A stretch of DNA of 64,000 nucleotides. Source: an uncultured Sphingomonadaceae bacterium (GTDB lineage Bacteria; Pseudomonadota; Alphaproteobacteria; Sphingomonadales; Sphingomonadaceae). The stretch covers positions 372,001 to 436,000 of the forward strand of contig CALKUK010000013.1 in assembly GCA_937996655.1 (NCBI GenBank). The letters are read 5' to 3'. The translations under genes and the position numbers were made by a program. Below the pieces are notes generated by a model. The model had not been told where the DNA came from, searched no databases, and saw only the letters and a list, made by a program, of their open reading frames with translations. Shown in pieces: positions 17,754 through 26,414 of this stretch; the first letter of the stretch is position 1; each line of letters begins with the position of its first letter.

Positions 17754-19289
17754 TCAGCGCAGCTCCGTCTTGAGGACCTTGCCCGACGCATTGCGCGGAA
17801 CATCGTCGACGAACACGAAACTGCGGGGCACTTTGTAATTCGCCATATTTTCGCGCGACCAGGCCGCCATCTCGGCCTCGGTTGCCGAGGCGCCGGGGCG
17901 CAGGACGACATAGGCTTTGCCGACTTCTCCCATGCGCTCATCCGCGATGCCGACAACGGCCACCATGCCGACCGCCGGGTGGTTCGACAGCAATTTTTCG
18001 ACCTCGGCCGGATACACATTGAACCCGCCAGAGATGTACATATCCTTCAAACGGTCGGTGATGCGGACATAACCATGGGTATCCATCGTCCCGACGTCGC
18101 CCGTGTGTAGCCAGCCATTGGCGTCAATCGCTTCTGCCGTCGCTTCGGGATCATCGAGATAACCGAGCATCACGCCCTGCCCCCGCACCCAGATTTCTCC
18201 GGTTTCGCCGCGCGGCACTTCTTGCCCATTCTCGCCTGCTATGATCACGTCATTCCCAGGGATAGCCGCGCCACAGGTGGTGGCGATCAGGTCCACGGAA
18301 TCTCCGGGCCGACAGCTGGTGATGTTGACGCACTCCGTCATCCCATAAGCGGTGATGATATCCTTCATGCCAAGTTCCGTCCGGATGCGTTCAACCAGAA
18401 CCGGCGGCACCGTCGCTGCACCCGTGGTGCCGCCCCGCAGGGACGAACAGTCGAAATCCTCACGCTCTTTTTCCGCGAGCAGCATCTGGAAGATCGTCGG
18501 TGGTCCGGGGAGGAAATTGATCCTATCCCGCACAATGCTGTCACGCGCCGATGCGACATCGAACTGCGGCATAGGCACAATGACGGCGCCGCTGATGAGG
18601 CAGGCCACCCACCCCACTTTGAAGCCAAAGCTATGGAAGAACGGATTGACGATTAGGTACCGTTCCCCGGCGGACAGGCCGGTATTGCCAATCCAGACGC
18701 CACATTGCGGGATAACGCGACCATAGGTCATCATCACACCCTTGGGGACGCCTGTCGTGCCGCTGGTGAACAGAATGTCAGAAAGATGATCTGCGGTTAG
18801 ACGAGCCAAAGCCGCGTCGATGGCGACATCCCCCGCGCCCTTCCCGCTTGCGAGAAATGTCCCGAAATCGGCATCTAGCAACACGGTTTCTGTGAGATCC
18901 GGCACGTCTTCCGCCGACAGCAAGGCGGGATAGTCGATGCCCAGAAAATTCTCGACCGTGAACATCATCCGCGCATGGGTGCGCCGCAGGATATCGCCCG
19001 CCTCCCGGCCCTTCAGCCGGGTGTTGAGCGGGACGATAGCTGCACCGCACGTCATGGCTGCAACCGCTGCGACAACCCATTCGCGGCTATTGGGGGCCCA
19101 AATCGCGATCCGGTCCCCCTCTCCCACGCCACGTGCCAGCAGCGCCGAGGCTGCCTCCCGACAGCGCGCCCAAAGCTGGTTGAAGCTCCAGACGTCACCA
19201 TGCTCCAGCAAGGCCGGTGCATCACCCCAAAGCTGCGCTGCGCGCGCGGCTGCGTGCGGAATTGTGGGAGGAAGCTCCGACAGGGTCAT
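17754..19289 (-). CDS. Acyl-CoA ligase, candidate for HIP activation (FadD3-like)
   Basis: A 511-residue ANL-superfamily acyl-CoA synthetase. The ATP-binding loop SGTTGVPKG is at 176-184, followed by AYGMTE and GWLHTGDVG, with the late catalytic lysine in NASGKVLKTELR. In the seco-steroid route, FadD3 attaches CoA to HIP, the two-ring propionate left after ring A/B loss. This is the only acyl-CoA ligase in the window and shares an operon with the HIP-CoA enzymes, so that role is a reasonable inference. A side-chain ligase is the alternative. The start at 19289 overlaps the thiolase stop by one base (TGATG), which indicates translational coupling. Confidence 0.8.
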   Translation of the reverse strand: MTLSELPPTIPHAAARAAQLWGDAPALLEHGDVWSFNQLWARCREAASALLARGVGEGDRIAIWAPNSREWVVAAVAAMTCGAAIVPLNTRLKGREAGDILRRTHARMMFTVENFLGIDYPALLSAEDVPDLTETVLLDADFGTFLASGKGAGDVAIDAALARLTADHLSDILFTSGTTGVPKGVMMTYGRVIPQCGVWIGNTGLSAGERYLIVNPFFHSFGFKVGWVACLISGAVIVPMPQFDVASARDSIVRDRINFLPGPPTIFQMLLAEKEREDFDCSSLRGGTTGAATVPPVLVERIRTELGMKDIITAYGMTECVNITSCRPGDSVDLIATTCGAAIPGNDVIIAGENGQEVPRGETGEIWVRGQGVMLGYLDDPEATAEAIDANGWLHTGDVGTMDTHGYVRITDRLKDMYISGGFNVYPAEVEKLLSNHPAVGMVAVVGIADERMGEVGKAYVVLRPGASATEAEMAAWSRENMANYKVPRSFVFVDDVPRNASGKVLKTELR

Positions 19290-20491
19290 CAGGCGACTTC
19301 GAACAACCCGGCCGCACCCATGCCACCTGCCACGCACATGGAGATAACGACATATTTCACGCCGCGACGCTTGCCCTCGATCAGCGCATGGCCGACCAAG
19401 CGGCTGCCCGTCATGCCAAAGGGATGGCCAAGCGCAATGCCTCCGCCATTCACATTCAGCTTGTCCGGATCAATGCCCAGCTTCTGCTGGCAGTAGACAG
19501 CCTGGCTGGCGAACGCCTCGTTGATTTCAAACAGGCCGATATCGTCGATCTTCAGTCCGGCCCGCTGCAACAGCTTGGGGATCGCGAAGACCGGGCCGAT
19601 GCCCATTTCATCGGGCGCGCAGCCTGCGACCTGAAAGCCACGATAGATGCCAAGAACAGGCAGGCCTTCCTTCTGCGCCGTGTTCAGGTCCATGAGCAAT
19701 TGGGCCGATGCACCGTCAGACAGTTGCGACGCATTGCCGGCGGTGATGTGCTTGCCTTCCTTGATGACCATGCCGTCCTTGAAAACGGGCTTCAACAGAG
19801 CGAGACCTTCCGCCACGGTATCGCCGCGAACACCTTCGTCCGCTGTCAGCGTTACCGTTTCCCGGCCGGTTTCATTGCCTTCCTTGTCCTTCAACGACTT
19901 TTCGACGGTGATCGGTACGATCTCATCATTGAACCGCCCGGCCACCTGAGCGGCGCCTGCACGTTGTTGGCTGAGCGCGGCAAACGCATCCTGTGCCTCT
20001 CGGGAAATGCCATAGCGTTCCGCCACGACTTCGGCTGTCTCGATCATCGCCATATAAGCGTAGGGATCTGCGTCGATCACAGCCTGCGACCGGTTGCGCC
20101 AAGCGGGTGCAAATTTGTTGAGCGTCATGGAAATGCTTTCCATGCCACCGGCCACAGCCACATCGATTTCATCCGAGCGGATGCCACGGGCCGCCAACGC
20201 AATTGCGTTGAGGCCAGAGGAGCATTTGCGGTCCAACGTAAAACCGCTGACCGTATCGGGCAAACGCGACGCATGAACGGTCAGGCGACCGAGGTTGTAG
20301 CTCTGCGTGTTCCAATGGTTGCCGACGCCCAGATAGACGTCGTCCACCCGTGCGGGATCAATGCCGGACCGGTCCAGCACCGCATTGACCACATGGCTCG
20401 ACAAAACTGGGGCTTCGGTATCGTTGAAGGCCCCCCGATAGGCTTTGCCAATCCCGGTCCGTGCCGTGGCGACAATCGCTGCATCCCGCAT
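19289..20491 (-). CDS. Acetyl-CoA acyltransferase (thiolase)
   Basis: A 400-residue thiolase with all catalytic blocks: nucleophile Cys90 in DRKCSSG, then NEAFAS, GGGIALGHP and a C-terminal MCVAGGMG cysteine. It performs CoA-dependent cleavage of a 3-ketoacyl-CoA. It is the second thiolase of this gene run; the FadA6-like enzyme is at 25255. It may therefore handle a different step such as side-chain shortening or late beta-oxidation. It follows the ketosteroid isomerase gene by 11 bases and overlaps the CoA ligase start. Confidence 0.88.
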   Translation of the reverse strand: MRDAAIVATARTGIGKAYRGAFNDTEAPVLSSHVVNAVLDRSGIDPARVDDVYLGVGNHWNTQSYNLGRLTVHASRLPDTVSGFTLDRKCSSGLNAIALAARGIRSDEIDVAVAGGMESISMTLNKFAPAWRNRSQAVIDADPYAYMAMIETAEVVAERYGISREAQDAFAALSQQRAGAAQVAGRFNDEIVPITVEKSLKDKEGNETGRETVTLTADEGVRGDTVAEGLALLKPVFKDGMVIKEGKHITAGNASQLSDGASAQLLMDLNTAQKEGLPVLGIYRGFQVAGCAPDEMGIGPVFAIPKLLQRAGLKIDDIGLFEINEAFASQAVYCQQKLGIDPDKLNVNGGGIALGHPFGMTGSRLVGHALIEGKRRGVKYVVISMCVAGGMGAAGLFEVA

Positions 20492-20502
20492 AAAATCTCT
20501 CC

Positions 20503-20877
20503 TTAGAAACCGGTCATGTTGGACGGACCAAAAAAGGCGCGCATTTCCGTCACCTTGCCGTCCGCATTGAATTTGAATGTATCGATCACGTCGACGGTCA
20601 ACAGCTTGCCTTCCATCGTCAGTTGGACGCGGAACGCGAACGCGGCATAGTCGGTCGCGAGGCGGATCGGGCCTTCCAACTTGAGTTTTGCGCCTGTTGC
20701 CATGGACGCTGTATAAAACTCCCGAATGGCCGCATGGCCGATCTTCAGGGGTGTCCCCACAGGGTCTTCAACCGTGGCGTCTGGCGCAAACAGGGCAACG
20801 ACCGCTTCCGGATCGCCCTTATCAAACCCGTCAATATAGCCGTGGACGGCAGCGCTCATCTGTTCAGTGGTGGCCAT
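20503..20877 (-). CDS. ksi: Steroid delta-isomerase (ketosteroid isomerase)
   Basis: A 124-residue protein matching the classical Comamonas-type KSI almost block for block: VALFAPDATVEDPVG, then AAIREFY, then a final RAFFGPSN. Tyr14, Asp38 and Asp99, the residues that carry out the dienol shift in Comamonas KSI, fall at exactly the same numbers here. It moves the delta-5 double bond of 3-keto-steroids to delta-4, feeding the A-ring dehydrogenases. It lies between the MaoC hydratase and a thiolase in the ring C/D operon. This is the most securely identified of the seven NTF2-fold genes in the window. Confidence 0.95.
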   Translation of the reverse strand: MATTEQMSAAVHGYIDGFDKGDPEAVVALFAPDATVEDPVGTPLKIGHAAIREFYTASMATGAKLKLEGPIRLATDYAAFAFRVQLTMEGKLLTVDVIDTFKFNADGKVTEMRAFFGPSNMTGF

Positions 20878-20888
20878 GATTGCTCCTC

Positions 20889-21350
20889 TCAGGGGAAATA
20901 GCGACTGATCGTATCGACAACGCAGGCAGGCTTCTCGCTGCCTTCAATTTCGACCGTGACCCGGACGACAGACTGGATGGCGCCCTTAATCTCTTCAACG
21001 GTCACAATTTCTCCTACGCCCCTGATCCGCGACCCGACCTTGACCGGCGCCAGAAACCGGAGGCGGTCTGCACCAACATTCACCGCATGGGTAAAACCCT
21101 GCACTTCGATCAGCTGCGGGAGGAAAAAATTGACGAGGCTCATGGTGAGATAGCCATGCGCAATGGTGCCGCCGAACGGCCCGTCCTTCGCGCGCTCAAC
21201 ATCGACGTGGATCCATTGATGATCGCCCGTCACCTCAGCGAAACCGTTGACGCGGTCCTGATCGATCAACAGCCAGTCGGTGGGGCCAAGCTGCGTGCCC
21301 TCTTGTCCTGTCAGGGTGCCGGGCGTTTCAAAAACTTTTGGTCCCGTCAT
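20889..21350 (-). CDS. MaoC-type (R)-enoyl-CoA hydratase
   Basis: A 153-residue single hot-dog domain of the MaoC family. The catalytic pair is visible as Asp43 and His48 in TGDHQWIHVD, with the hydratase overhang GTIAHGYLTMSL. It would hydrate a trans-2-enoyl-CoA produced by the neighbouring acyl-CoA dehydrogenases. The start overlaps the stop of the upstream SDR by four bases (ATGA). It is most likely a beta-oxidation step on a steroid-derived CoA ester. Confidence 0.85.
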   Translation of the reverse strand: MTGPKVFETPGTLTGQEGTQLGPTDWLLIDQDRVNGFAEVTGDHQWIHVDVERAKDGPFGGTIAHGYLTMSLVNFFLPQLIEVQGFTHAVNVGADRLRFLAPVKVGSRIRGVGEIVTVEEIKGAIQSVVRVTVEIEGSEKPACVVDTISRYFP

Positions 21351-22120
21351 GCGCGCTGGCTCGAAACGGAGACGATCTCACCCGTCATGTACGACGACAG
21401 ATCGGACGCAAGGAACATCATCACGTTGGCGACTTCCCAAACCTCGGCCGGACGACCAAAGGCCTCTTGGGCGGAGAGTTTCTCCAGAAGCTCGTCTGTC
21501 GTCACCTTGGCCAAGAAGGCGTGCATCGCAATGGATGGTGCCACGGCATTGATGCGGACGCCATGTTCTGCCGCTTCAACAGCGGAACACCGGGTAAAGG
21601 CCATCACGCCAGCCTTGGCCGCTGCATAATGGGCCTGACCCTTTTGCGCACGCCAGCCGAGAACTGAGGCGTTGTTTACAATCACGCCGGATTTGCGTTC
21701 GTACATCGCTGGCAGAAAGCTGCGCGTCATGCGGAAGACGCTGTTCAGCGTGACGTCGAGGACACGACTCCACTGATCGTCCGTCATATCGACAACGGAT
21801 ACTTCCCCGCCAAGGCCCGCATTGTTGATGAGGACATCAACCCGGCCAAGGGCTGCCAAGGCTGCATCTCGCAGGCCATCAACATGGTCCTGTTGCGTTA
21901 CGTCGCAGACAAATGTTGCAGGGCGGGTCCCGACTTCCTCAGCGATCCGGTCTGCCGCCTCGCCAAGGCGACGCTCATGAAAATCGCTGATGAGGACGGT
22001 CGCACCCTCTTCTGTCGCGCGCTTTGCGGCTGAAAAGCCAATCCCCGTCCCGGCCGCAGCCGTCACGACGACGGTCTTGCCCTTAAGAAGGCTTCTTGGT
22101 TCCGGATAGCTTGGCACCAT
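21347..22120 (-). CDS. ipdF: IpdF-like short-chain dehydrogenase acting on hydroxy-HIP-CoA
   Basis: A 257-residue SDR. VVVTAAAGTGIG replaces the more usual TGxxxGIG, and HERRLGE, NNASVLGWRAQ and RCSAVEAAEHGVRINAVAPS follow. This pattern closely matches my memory of actinobacterial IpdF (Rv3559c). The catalytic Tyr and Lys are in HYAAAK. IpdF interconverts the 5-hydroxy and 5-oxo forms of the HIP-CoA bicyclic intermediate. It directly precedes MaoC and follows the FadE30-like gene with a one-base TAATG overlap, as in the actinobacterial ipdF-fadE30 pairing. Confidence 0.85.
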   Translation of the reverse strand: MVPSYPEPRSLLKGKTVVVTAAAGTGIGFSAAKRATEEGATVLISDFHERRLGEAADRIAEEVGTRPATFVCDVTQQDHVDGLRDAALAALGRVDVLINNAGLGGEVSVVDMTDDQWSRVLDVTLNSVFRMTRSFLPAMYERKSGVIVNNASVLGWRAQKGQAHYAAAKAGVMAFTRCSAVEAAEHGVRINAVAPSIAMHAFLAKVTTDELLEKLSAQEAFGRPAEVWEVANVMMFLASDLSSYMTGEIVSVSSQRA

Positions 22121-23298
22121 TAGACATCCCCCCGCGGTTCACGCGGCATGCCAAGGCCCCGTTCAGCAATCAAATTGCGCTGGATCTGGTTTGTCCCGCC
22201 ATAAATCGTGTCAGAACGGGAATAGAGAAACAGGTTGGGGAGCATCGACCATTCATAGGCGTCTCCTTCTGCCACTTCACCAGCCTGACCGATGATGTCC
22301 ATGGCCAGTTCCCCCAAACCACGCCGCCAGCTTGCCCATTGAATTTTATAGGTCAGCGCTGCGCCGTCGATCTTGCTGTGATCGGTGTTCGACAACATCC
22401 GCATCGCGCCATAGCGCATCAGCTGCAGGCCGATTTCAGCCTTGGCGATACGCTGGCGGATGAGCGGGTCATTGGCCGCACCGGTTGCCTTCGCCGCAGC
22501 GATGATGTCATTTAGCTCGTTACGGAAGCCCATTTGCTGGCCCAGCGTGGATACGCCGCGTTCAAAGGCGAGCAGCCCCATCGCGATCTTCCAGCCTTCG
22601 CCCACCGCGCCAATCAGGCTGTCGGCGGGGCATTTGGCATCGGTAAAGAAGGTTTCATTGAATTCCGCATCGCCATTGATCTGCTTGATCGGACGGATCT
22701 CAATGCCCGGCTGATCAATTTCCATCATCAGGAAGGTCAGGCCCTTTGGTCCCTTCGATCCTTCCTCACTGCGCGAAACAACGAAAATCCAATCAGAAAT
22801 ATGGGCAAGGCTGGTCCAGATTTTCTGGCCATTGACGACCCATTCATCGCCTTCCAACCGCGCCTTGGTGCGGACGCTGGCAAGGTCAGACCCGGCACCG
22901 GGTTCTGAAAAGCCCTGACAGAAAATCGTCTGCCCCGCCGCGATACCGGGCAGGAAGCGCTTCTTTTGTTCGTCTGTGCCAAAGGTCAGCAGGGTCGGGC
23001 CAGCAAGTTCGACGCCAATATGATTGACACGACCGGGGACACCGGCACGGGCATATTCTTCAGCAAAGATCACCTGCTGGGCAAGGGTCGCCGCCCGGCC
23101 ACCCCATTCTTCGGGCCAGCCAATGCAGCTCCATTTATGGGCCGCGAGCTGCTGTTCCCATTCCTTCCGCCGCTCTGCCTTTTCGGTGAGCGTGGTGATG
23201 CCTTTAATGTCTTTGAATTCGCCGGCCATCTGACCATTGAGCCAGTCCGCACATTCGCGGCGGAAATCCTCTTCGGCTGCGGAAAAACCGAGCTTCAT
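22120..23298 (-). CDS. fadE30: Acyl-CoA dehydrogenase, FadE30-like
   Basis: A 392-residue acyl-CoA dehydrogenase with the flavin motif FCQGFSEPGAGSDLASVRT, the KIWTSLAH segment and a C-terminal DTIYGGTNQIQRN block. The canonical base position of medium-chain enzymes (YEGT) is Gly here, as is common in steroid dehydrogenases that use another glutamate. FadE30 desaturates the propionyl side chain of (hydroxy-)HIP-CoA. The assignment rests on resemblance and on the neighbour ipdF. The start overlaps the stop of a second, shorter dehydrogenase subunit by four bases, suggesting a hetero-oligomer. Confidence 0.8.
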   Translation of the reverse strand: MKLGFSAAEEDFRRECADWLNGQMAGEFKDIKGITTLTEKAERRKEWEQQLAAHKWSCIGWPEEWGGRAATLAQQVIFAEEYARAGVPGRVNHIGVELAGPTLLTFGTDEQKKRFLPGIAAGQTIFCQGFSEPGAGSDLASVRTKARLEGDEWVVNGQKIWTSLAHISDWIFVVSRSEEGSKGPKGLTFLMMEIDQPGIEIRPIKQINGDAEFNETFFTDAKCPADSLIGAVGEGWKIAMGLLAFERGVSTLGQQMGFRNELNDIIAAAKATGAANDPLIRQRIAKAEIGLQLMRYGAMRMLSNTDHSKIDGAALTYKIQWASWRRGLGELAMDIIGQAGEVAEGDAYEWSMLPNLFLYSRSDTIYGGTNQIQRNLIAERGLGMPREPRGDV

Positions 23299-24350
23299 GC
23301 CGCTTCTCCCAAAATCATATCGGCCACTTGTTCACGATGCCAGTTGCCGTTGCCGAGCATCGACTGGATGGCGCGTGCACGCTTGAAAAACAGGTGCGCA
23401 TCATGTTCCCAGGTAAAGCCGATCCCGCCATGAAGCTGGATCATATCACCGGCACATTTTGCATAGGTATCAGCTGTAAAAGACTTTGCGGCATGGAGGG
23501 CCAGGGGCAGGTCCGAAGACTGCTCATCCGCGGCACAAGCCGCCCAGTACACAGCCGACCGGGCCTGCTCAATTTCAACCATCATGTCGGCAAGGCGATG
23601 CTTATAGGCCTGAAACGACCCAATCGGTCGGCCAAACTGAACGCGCTCCTTGGCATAAGCGACCGTCCGGTCGAGCGCCTCTTGCGCCCCGCCCAAAGCT
23701 TCGGCGGCAACGCAAATCCATCCAGCTTCGCGCGCGGCCTGCATCGCAGCCGATCCGTCGGCCAGTCTATCCCCTTGGGCGCCCCGCAGCGTCACAGTCG
23801 CAAGCGGGCGTGTCTGGTCCATCGTCACATGCGCTGTCACCTCAACGCCCGGGGATGTGCGCTCCAAAATCCATGCGCTCGCGTCATTGCCCAGCACAAA
23901 GACATCTGCGGACGCGCCATGCGCCACAAATTCAAATGTTCCCGTCAGACGGTCCCCCTCGGGAGTAAGGTCTGCGGACCCAGCACAGGCCGCAATCACG
24001 CTGCCCGACACCATTTTGGGCAGCCAGTCAGCCTTCTGAGCATCGGTGCCACCCACAAGGATTGCCTGCGACGCCATTGCCAGTCCGACCATAGGAAGAG
24101 CGGCCACCTGCGCGCCCGCGGCTTCAGCCAGCAAGGCAAACTCGACCTGACCCAATCCAGCCCCGCCATAGGCTTCTGGCACGGTGACGCCGGCAAGGCC
24201 GAGTTCCTGACAAAAACCGGTCCACAGATCACGGTCAATGCCGTCCGCAGCCATGGCCTGCCGGGTGCGGACGCTGGTCGCGTTTTCAACGAAAAAGCCC
24301 TTGGCTGTCTCGCTGATCATCTGCTGTTCTTCGGTAAAGACAAATTCCAT
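23295..24350 (-). CDS. Acyl-CoA dehydrogenase subunit (short, FadE-type)
   Basis: A 351-residue member of the acyl-CoA dehydrogenase family, starting MEFVFTEEQQMISETAKGFF. It has the C-terminal QLHGGIGFTWEHDAHLF motif but lacks the final YEGT-type segment. Such shortened chains usually pair with a full-length one to make an alpha2-beta2 enzyme, and the partner is probably the FadE30-like gene next door. The start at 24350 overlaps the upstream SDR stop (TAATG); a slightly longer upstream start is possible but less well placed. The exact substrate is unknown. Confidence 0.82.
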   Translation of the reverse strand: MEFVFTEEQQMISETAKGFFVENATSVRTRQAMAADGIDRDLWTGFCQELGLAGVTVPEAYGGAGLGQVEFALLAEAAGAQVAALPMVGLAMASQAILVGGTDAQKADWLPKMVSGSVIAACAGSADLTPEGDRLTGTFEFVAHGASADVFVLGNDASAWILERTSPGVEVTAHVTMDQTRPLATVTLRGAQGDRLADGSAAMQAAREAGWICVAAEALGGAQEALDRTVAYAKERVQFGRPIGSFQAYKHRLADMMVEIEQARSAVYWAACAADEQSSDLPLALHAAKSFTADTYAKCAGDMIQLHGGIGFTWEHDAHLFFKRARAIQSMLGNGNWHREQVADMILGEAA

Positions 24351-25255
24351 TATGCGGTCCCCCACACTTTGCGCGGTGCCACACGGTCGGCCAGCAGCTT
24401 ATCGACAGCCGCGCCGACATTGGCGGGGTCCCAACGCGCGCCTGCATCAACCAGAGGGCCTTCGCGCCAGCCATCTTCCAGCATGATCTTTCCGCCTTCG
24501 AGTTCAAAGACACAGCCGGTCACATGCGCACTTTCCGGGCTACCGAGCCAGACGACGGTCGGCGCGATATTGGCCGGGTCCATCACGTCAAAGGCCTGAC
24601 CTTCGGTCGCCATTTTATCGGCAAAGGCCTGTTCCGTCATCCGCGTGCGGGCAGACGGGGCCAGCGCATTGGCGGTGATACCATAGCGGCCAAGCTCTGC
24701 CGCCTGCACCAACGTCAGCGAGGCAATGCCACCCTTAGCGGTCGAATAGGCTGCCTGCGCGATGGAGCCCTGAAGCCCCGCACCTGACGAGGTATTGATG
24801 ATGCGGGCATCGACCTTGTGGCCTTCCTTGCCCCGTGCGCGCCAGTAATCGACGGCATGGCGGGACACGCAGAAATGGCCGCGCAGATGCACGTGCATGG
24901 TGGCATCCCATTCCTCGATCGTCGCCGAAACGAACATCCGGTCACGCACGATGCCGGCATTGTTGACGACGACATGCAGATCGCCAAAAGCAGCCACGGC
25001 CGCATCGACAATCCGCTTGGCCGCATCCCAATCGGTAATGTCTTCATAGTTCGCGATGGCCTTGCCACCAGCCGCGACAATTTCTGCGACCACGCCGTCG
25101 GCAGCACTCGTATCGCGGCCTTCACCGCCCAAAGATGTCCCGATGTCGTTCACGACGACATTGGCGCCTTCTGCGGCAAAGGCGAGCGCATAGGCCCGGC
25201 CAAGCCCGCGGGCAGCCCCGGTGATGATGACCGTCCTGTTATCGCAAATACCCAT
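24350..25255 (-). CDS. Short-chain dehydrogenase (17-beta-HSD type 4 / Rv3548c-like)
   Basis: A 301-residue SDR starting MGICDNRTVIITGAARGLGR, with VVNDIGTSLGGEG, NNAG and the catalytic AYSTAK motif. The longer-than-usual C-terminus and the NDIG motif after beta-2 are typical of the hydroxyacyl-CoA dehydrogenases related to the N-terminal domain of peroxisomal multifunctional enzyme 2. It probably oxidises a 3-hydroxyacyl-CoA during ring or side-chain beta-oxidation. It is coupled on both sides by one-base TAATG overlaps with fadA6 and the short dehydrogenase. Confidence 0.82.
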   Translation of the reverse strand: MGICDNRTVIITGAARGLGRAYALAFAAEGANVVVNDIGTSLGGEGRDTSAADGVVAEIVAAGGKAIANYEDITDWDAAKRIVDAAVAAFGDLHVVVNNAGIVRDRMFVSATIEEWDATMHVHLRGHFCVSRHAVDYWRARGKEGHKVDARIINTSSGAGLQGSIAQAAYSTAKGGIASLTLVQAAELGRYGITANALAPSARTRMTEQAFADKMATEGQAFDVMDPANIAPTVVWLGSPESAHVTGCVFELEGGKIMLEDGWREGPLVDAGARWDPANVGAAVDKLLADRVAPRKVWGTA

Positions 25256-26406
25256 TATAACCTCTCGATAATCGTCACATTGGCCTGACCGCCGCCTTCG
25301 CACATCGTCTGAAGACCATAGCGACCGCCAGTACGTTCCAGCGCATTGAGCAAGGTAGTCATCAGGCGTGCGCCGGTGGCCCCAAGCGGGTGGCCAAGCG
25401 CAATGCCGCCGCCGTGAATGTTGACCTTTTCATGCGGAATGCCGAGTTCCTTCATCCAAGCCATGGGCACGGAAGCGAAGGCTTCGTTGCATTCAAACAG
25501 ATCGATGTCGGCAACCGTCATGCCTGCTTTTTTGAGCGCGTGCTCCGTCGCCGGAATAGGCGCGGTCAACATCCAGACAGGATCGTCAGCGCGTACCGAA
25601 ATGTGATGCACGCGCGCGCGCGGCTTGAGACCATGCTCCTTCACAGCCCGCTCCGACGCGACGAGAAGGGCTGCCGCCCCATCGCAATTCTGGCTTGAAA
25701 TACCGGCGGTTATGATACCGCCTTCCTGAACGGTGCGAAGTCCTGCCAGACCTTCCATGTTGGTCTGGGGGCGGATCGTTTCATCCTGTGCCAGCTCCGC
25801 CATCGGCGCGACTTCGGCATCGAACCAGCCATTGTCCCACGCGGCCTGTGCGCGCTGGTGCGAAGCGACGGCAAACGCCTCCATCTCCTCGCGTGACAGC
25901 CCCCATTTGTTGGCGATCATTTCTGCGGAGTTGATCTGGTTGAGCAGTCCGTCCCCATAGCGCGCAATCCAGCCCGGCGACGTGTTGAACGGATTGGAAA
26001 AGCCGTATGGTTCTCCCGCATACATGGCCGCTGAAATTGGGATGGCATTCATCGCCTGGCTGCCACCGGCGACGACGAGGTCCTGCGTGCCCGACATCAC
26101 CCCTTGCGCTGCAAAATGGAGCGCCTGCTGGGAAGACCCACACTGACGGTCAATTGTCGTCCCCGGCACATGCTGCGGAAGACCCGCGACAAGCCATACC
26201 GTGCGGCCAATATCCCCCGCCTGCGGGCCGATCGTGTCGCAGCAGCCCCAGACCACATCGTCAACGGCGTTCGCGTCAATGCCCGTCCGCGCGACCAACG
26301 CCTTGATGGGATGCGCGCCAAGGTCCGCCGGGTGGAGGCCTGCAAGGCTGCCCTTCTTCCGGCCGATGGGGGTGCGCACAGCGTCGATAATATAGGCTTC
26401 AGCCAT
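25255..26406 (-). CDS. fadA6: FadA6-like thiolase of ring C/D degradation
   Basis: A 383-residue thiolase with Cys89 in TIDRQCGSSQQAL, then ECNEAFASVPMAWMKELGIP, GGGIALGHPLGATGA and a C-terminal TMCEGGGQANVTIIERL. The DRQCGSSQQA and TMCEGGG motifs match FadA6-type steroid thiolases rather than ordinary acetoacetyl-CoA thiolases. FadA6 cleaves an open-chain 3-keto-CoA product of ring opening, such as that made by IpdAB. It lies between two acyl-CoA dehydrogenase pairs in the minus operon. Confidence 0.88.
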   Translation of the reverse strand: MAEAYIIDAVRTPIGRKKGSLAGLHPADLGAHPIKALVARTGIDANAVDDVVWGCCDTIGPQAGDIGRTVWLVAGLPQHVPGTTIDRQCGSSQQALHFAAQGVMSGTQDLVVAGGSQAMNAIPISAAMYAGEPYGFSNPFNTSPGWIARYGDGLLNQINSAEMIANKWGLSREEMEAFAVASHQRAQAAWDNGWFDAEVAPMAELAQDETIRPQTNMEGLAGLRTVQEGGIITAGISSQNCDGAAALLVASERAVKEHGLKPRARVHHISVRADDPVWMLTAPIPATEHALKKAGMTVADIDLFECNEAFASVPMAWMKELGIPHEKVNIHGGGIALGHPLGATGARLMTTLLNALERTGGRYGLQTMCEGGGQANVTIIERL

Positions 26407-26414
26407 GTCAGTCC

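Noticed and set aside
19217..20506. 429-codon plus-strand frame opposite the thiolase
   Set aside because: The minus frame contains every thiolase catalytic block, and the plus frame has no family features.
23328..24599. 423-codon plus-strand frame opposite acyl-CoA dehydrogenase and SDR genes
   Set aside because: It spans two well-defined minus genes and has no domain of its own.
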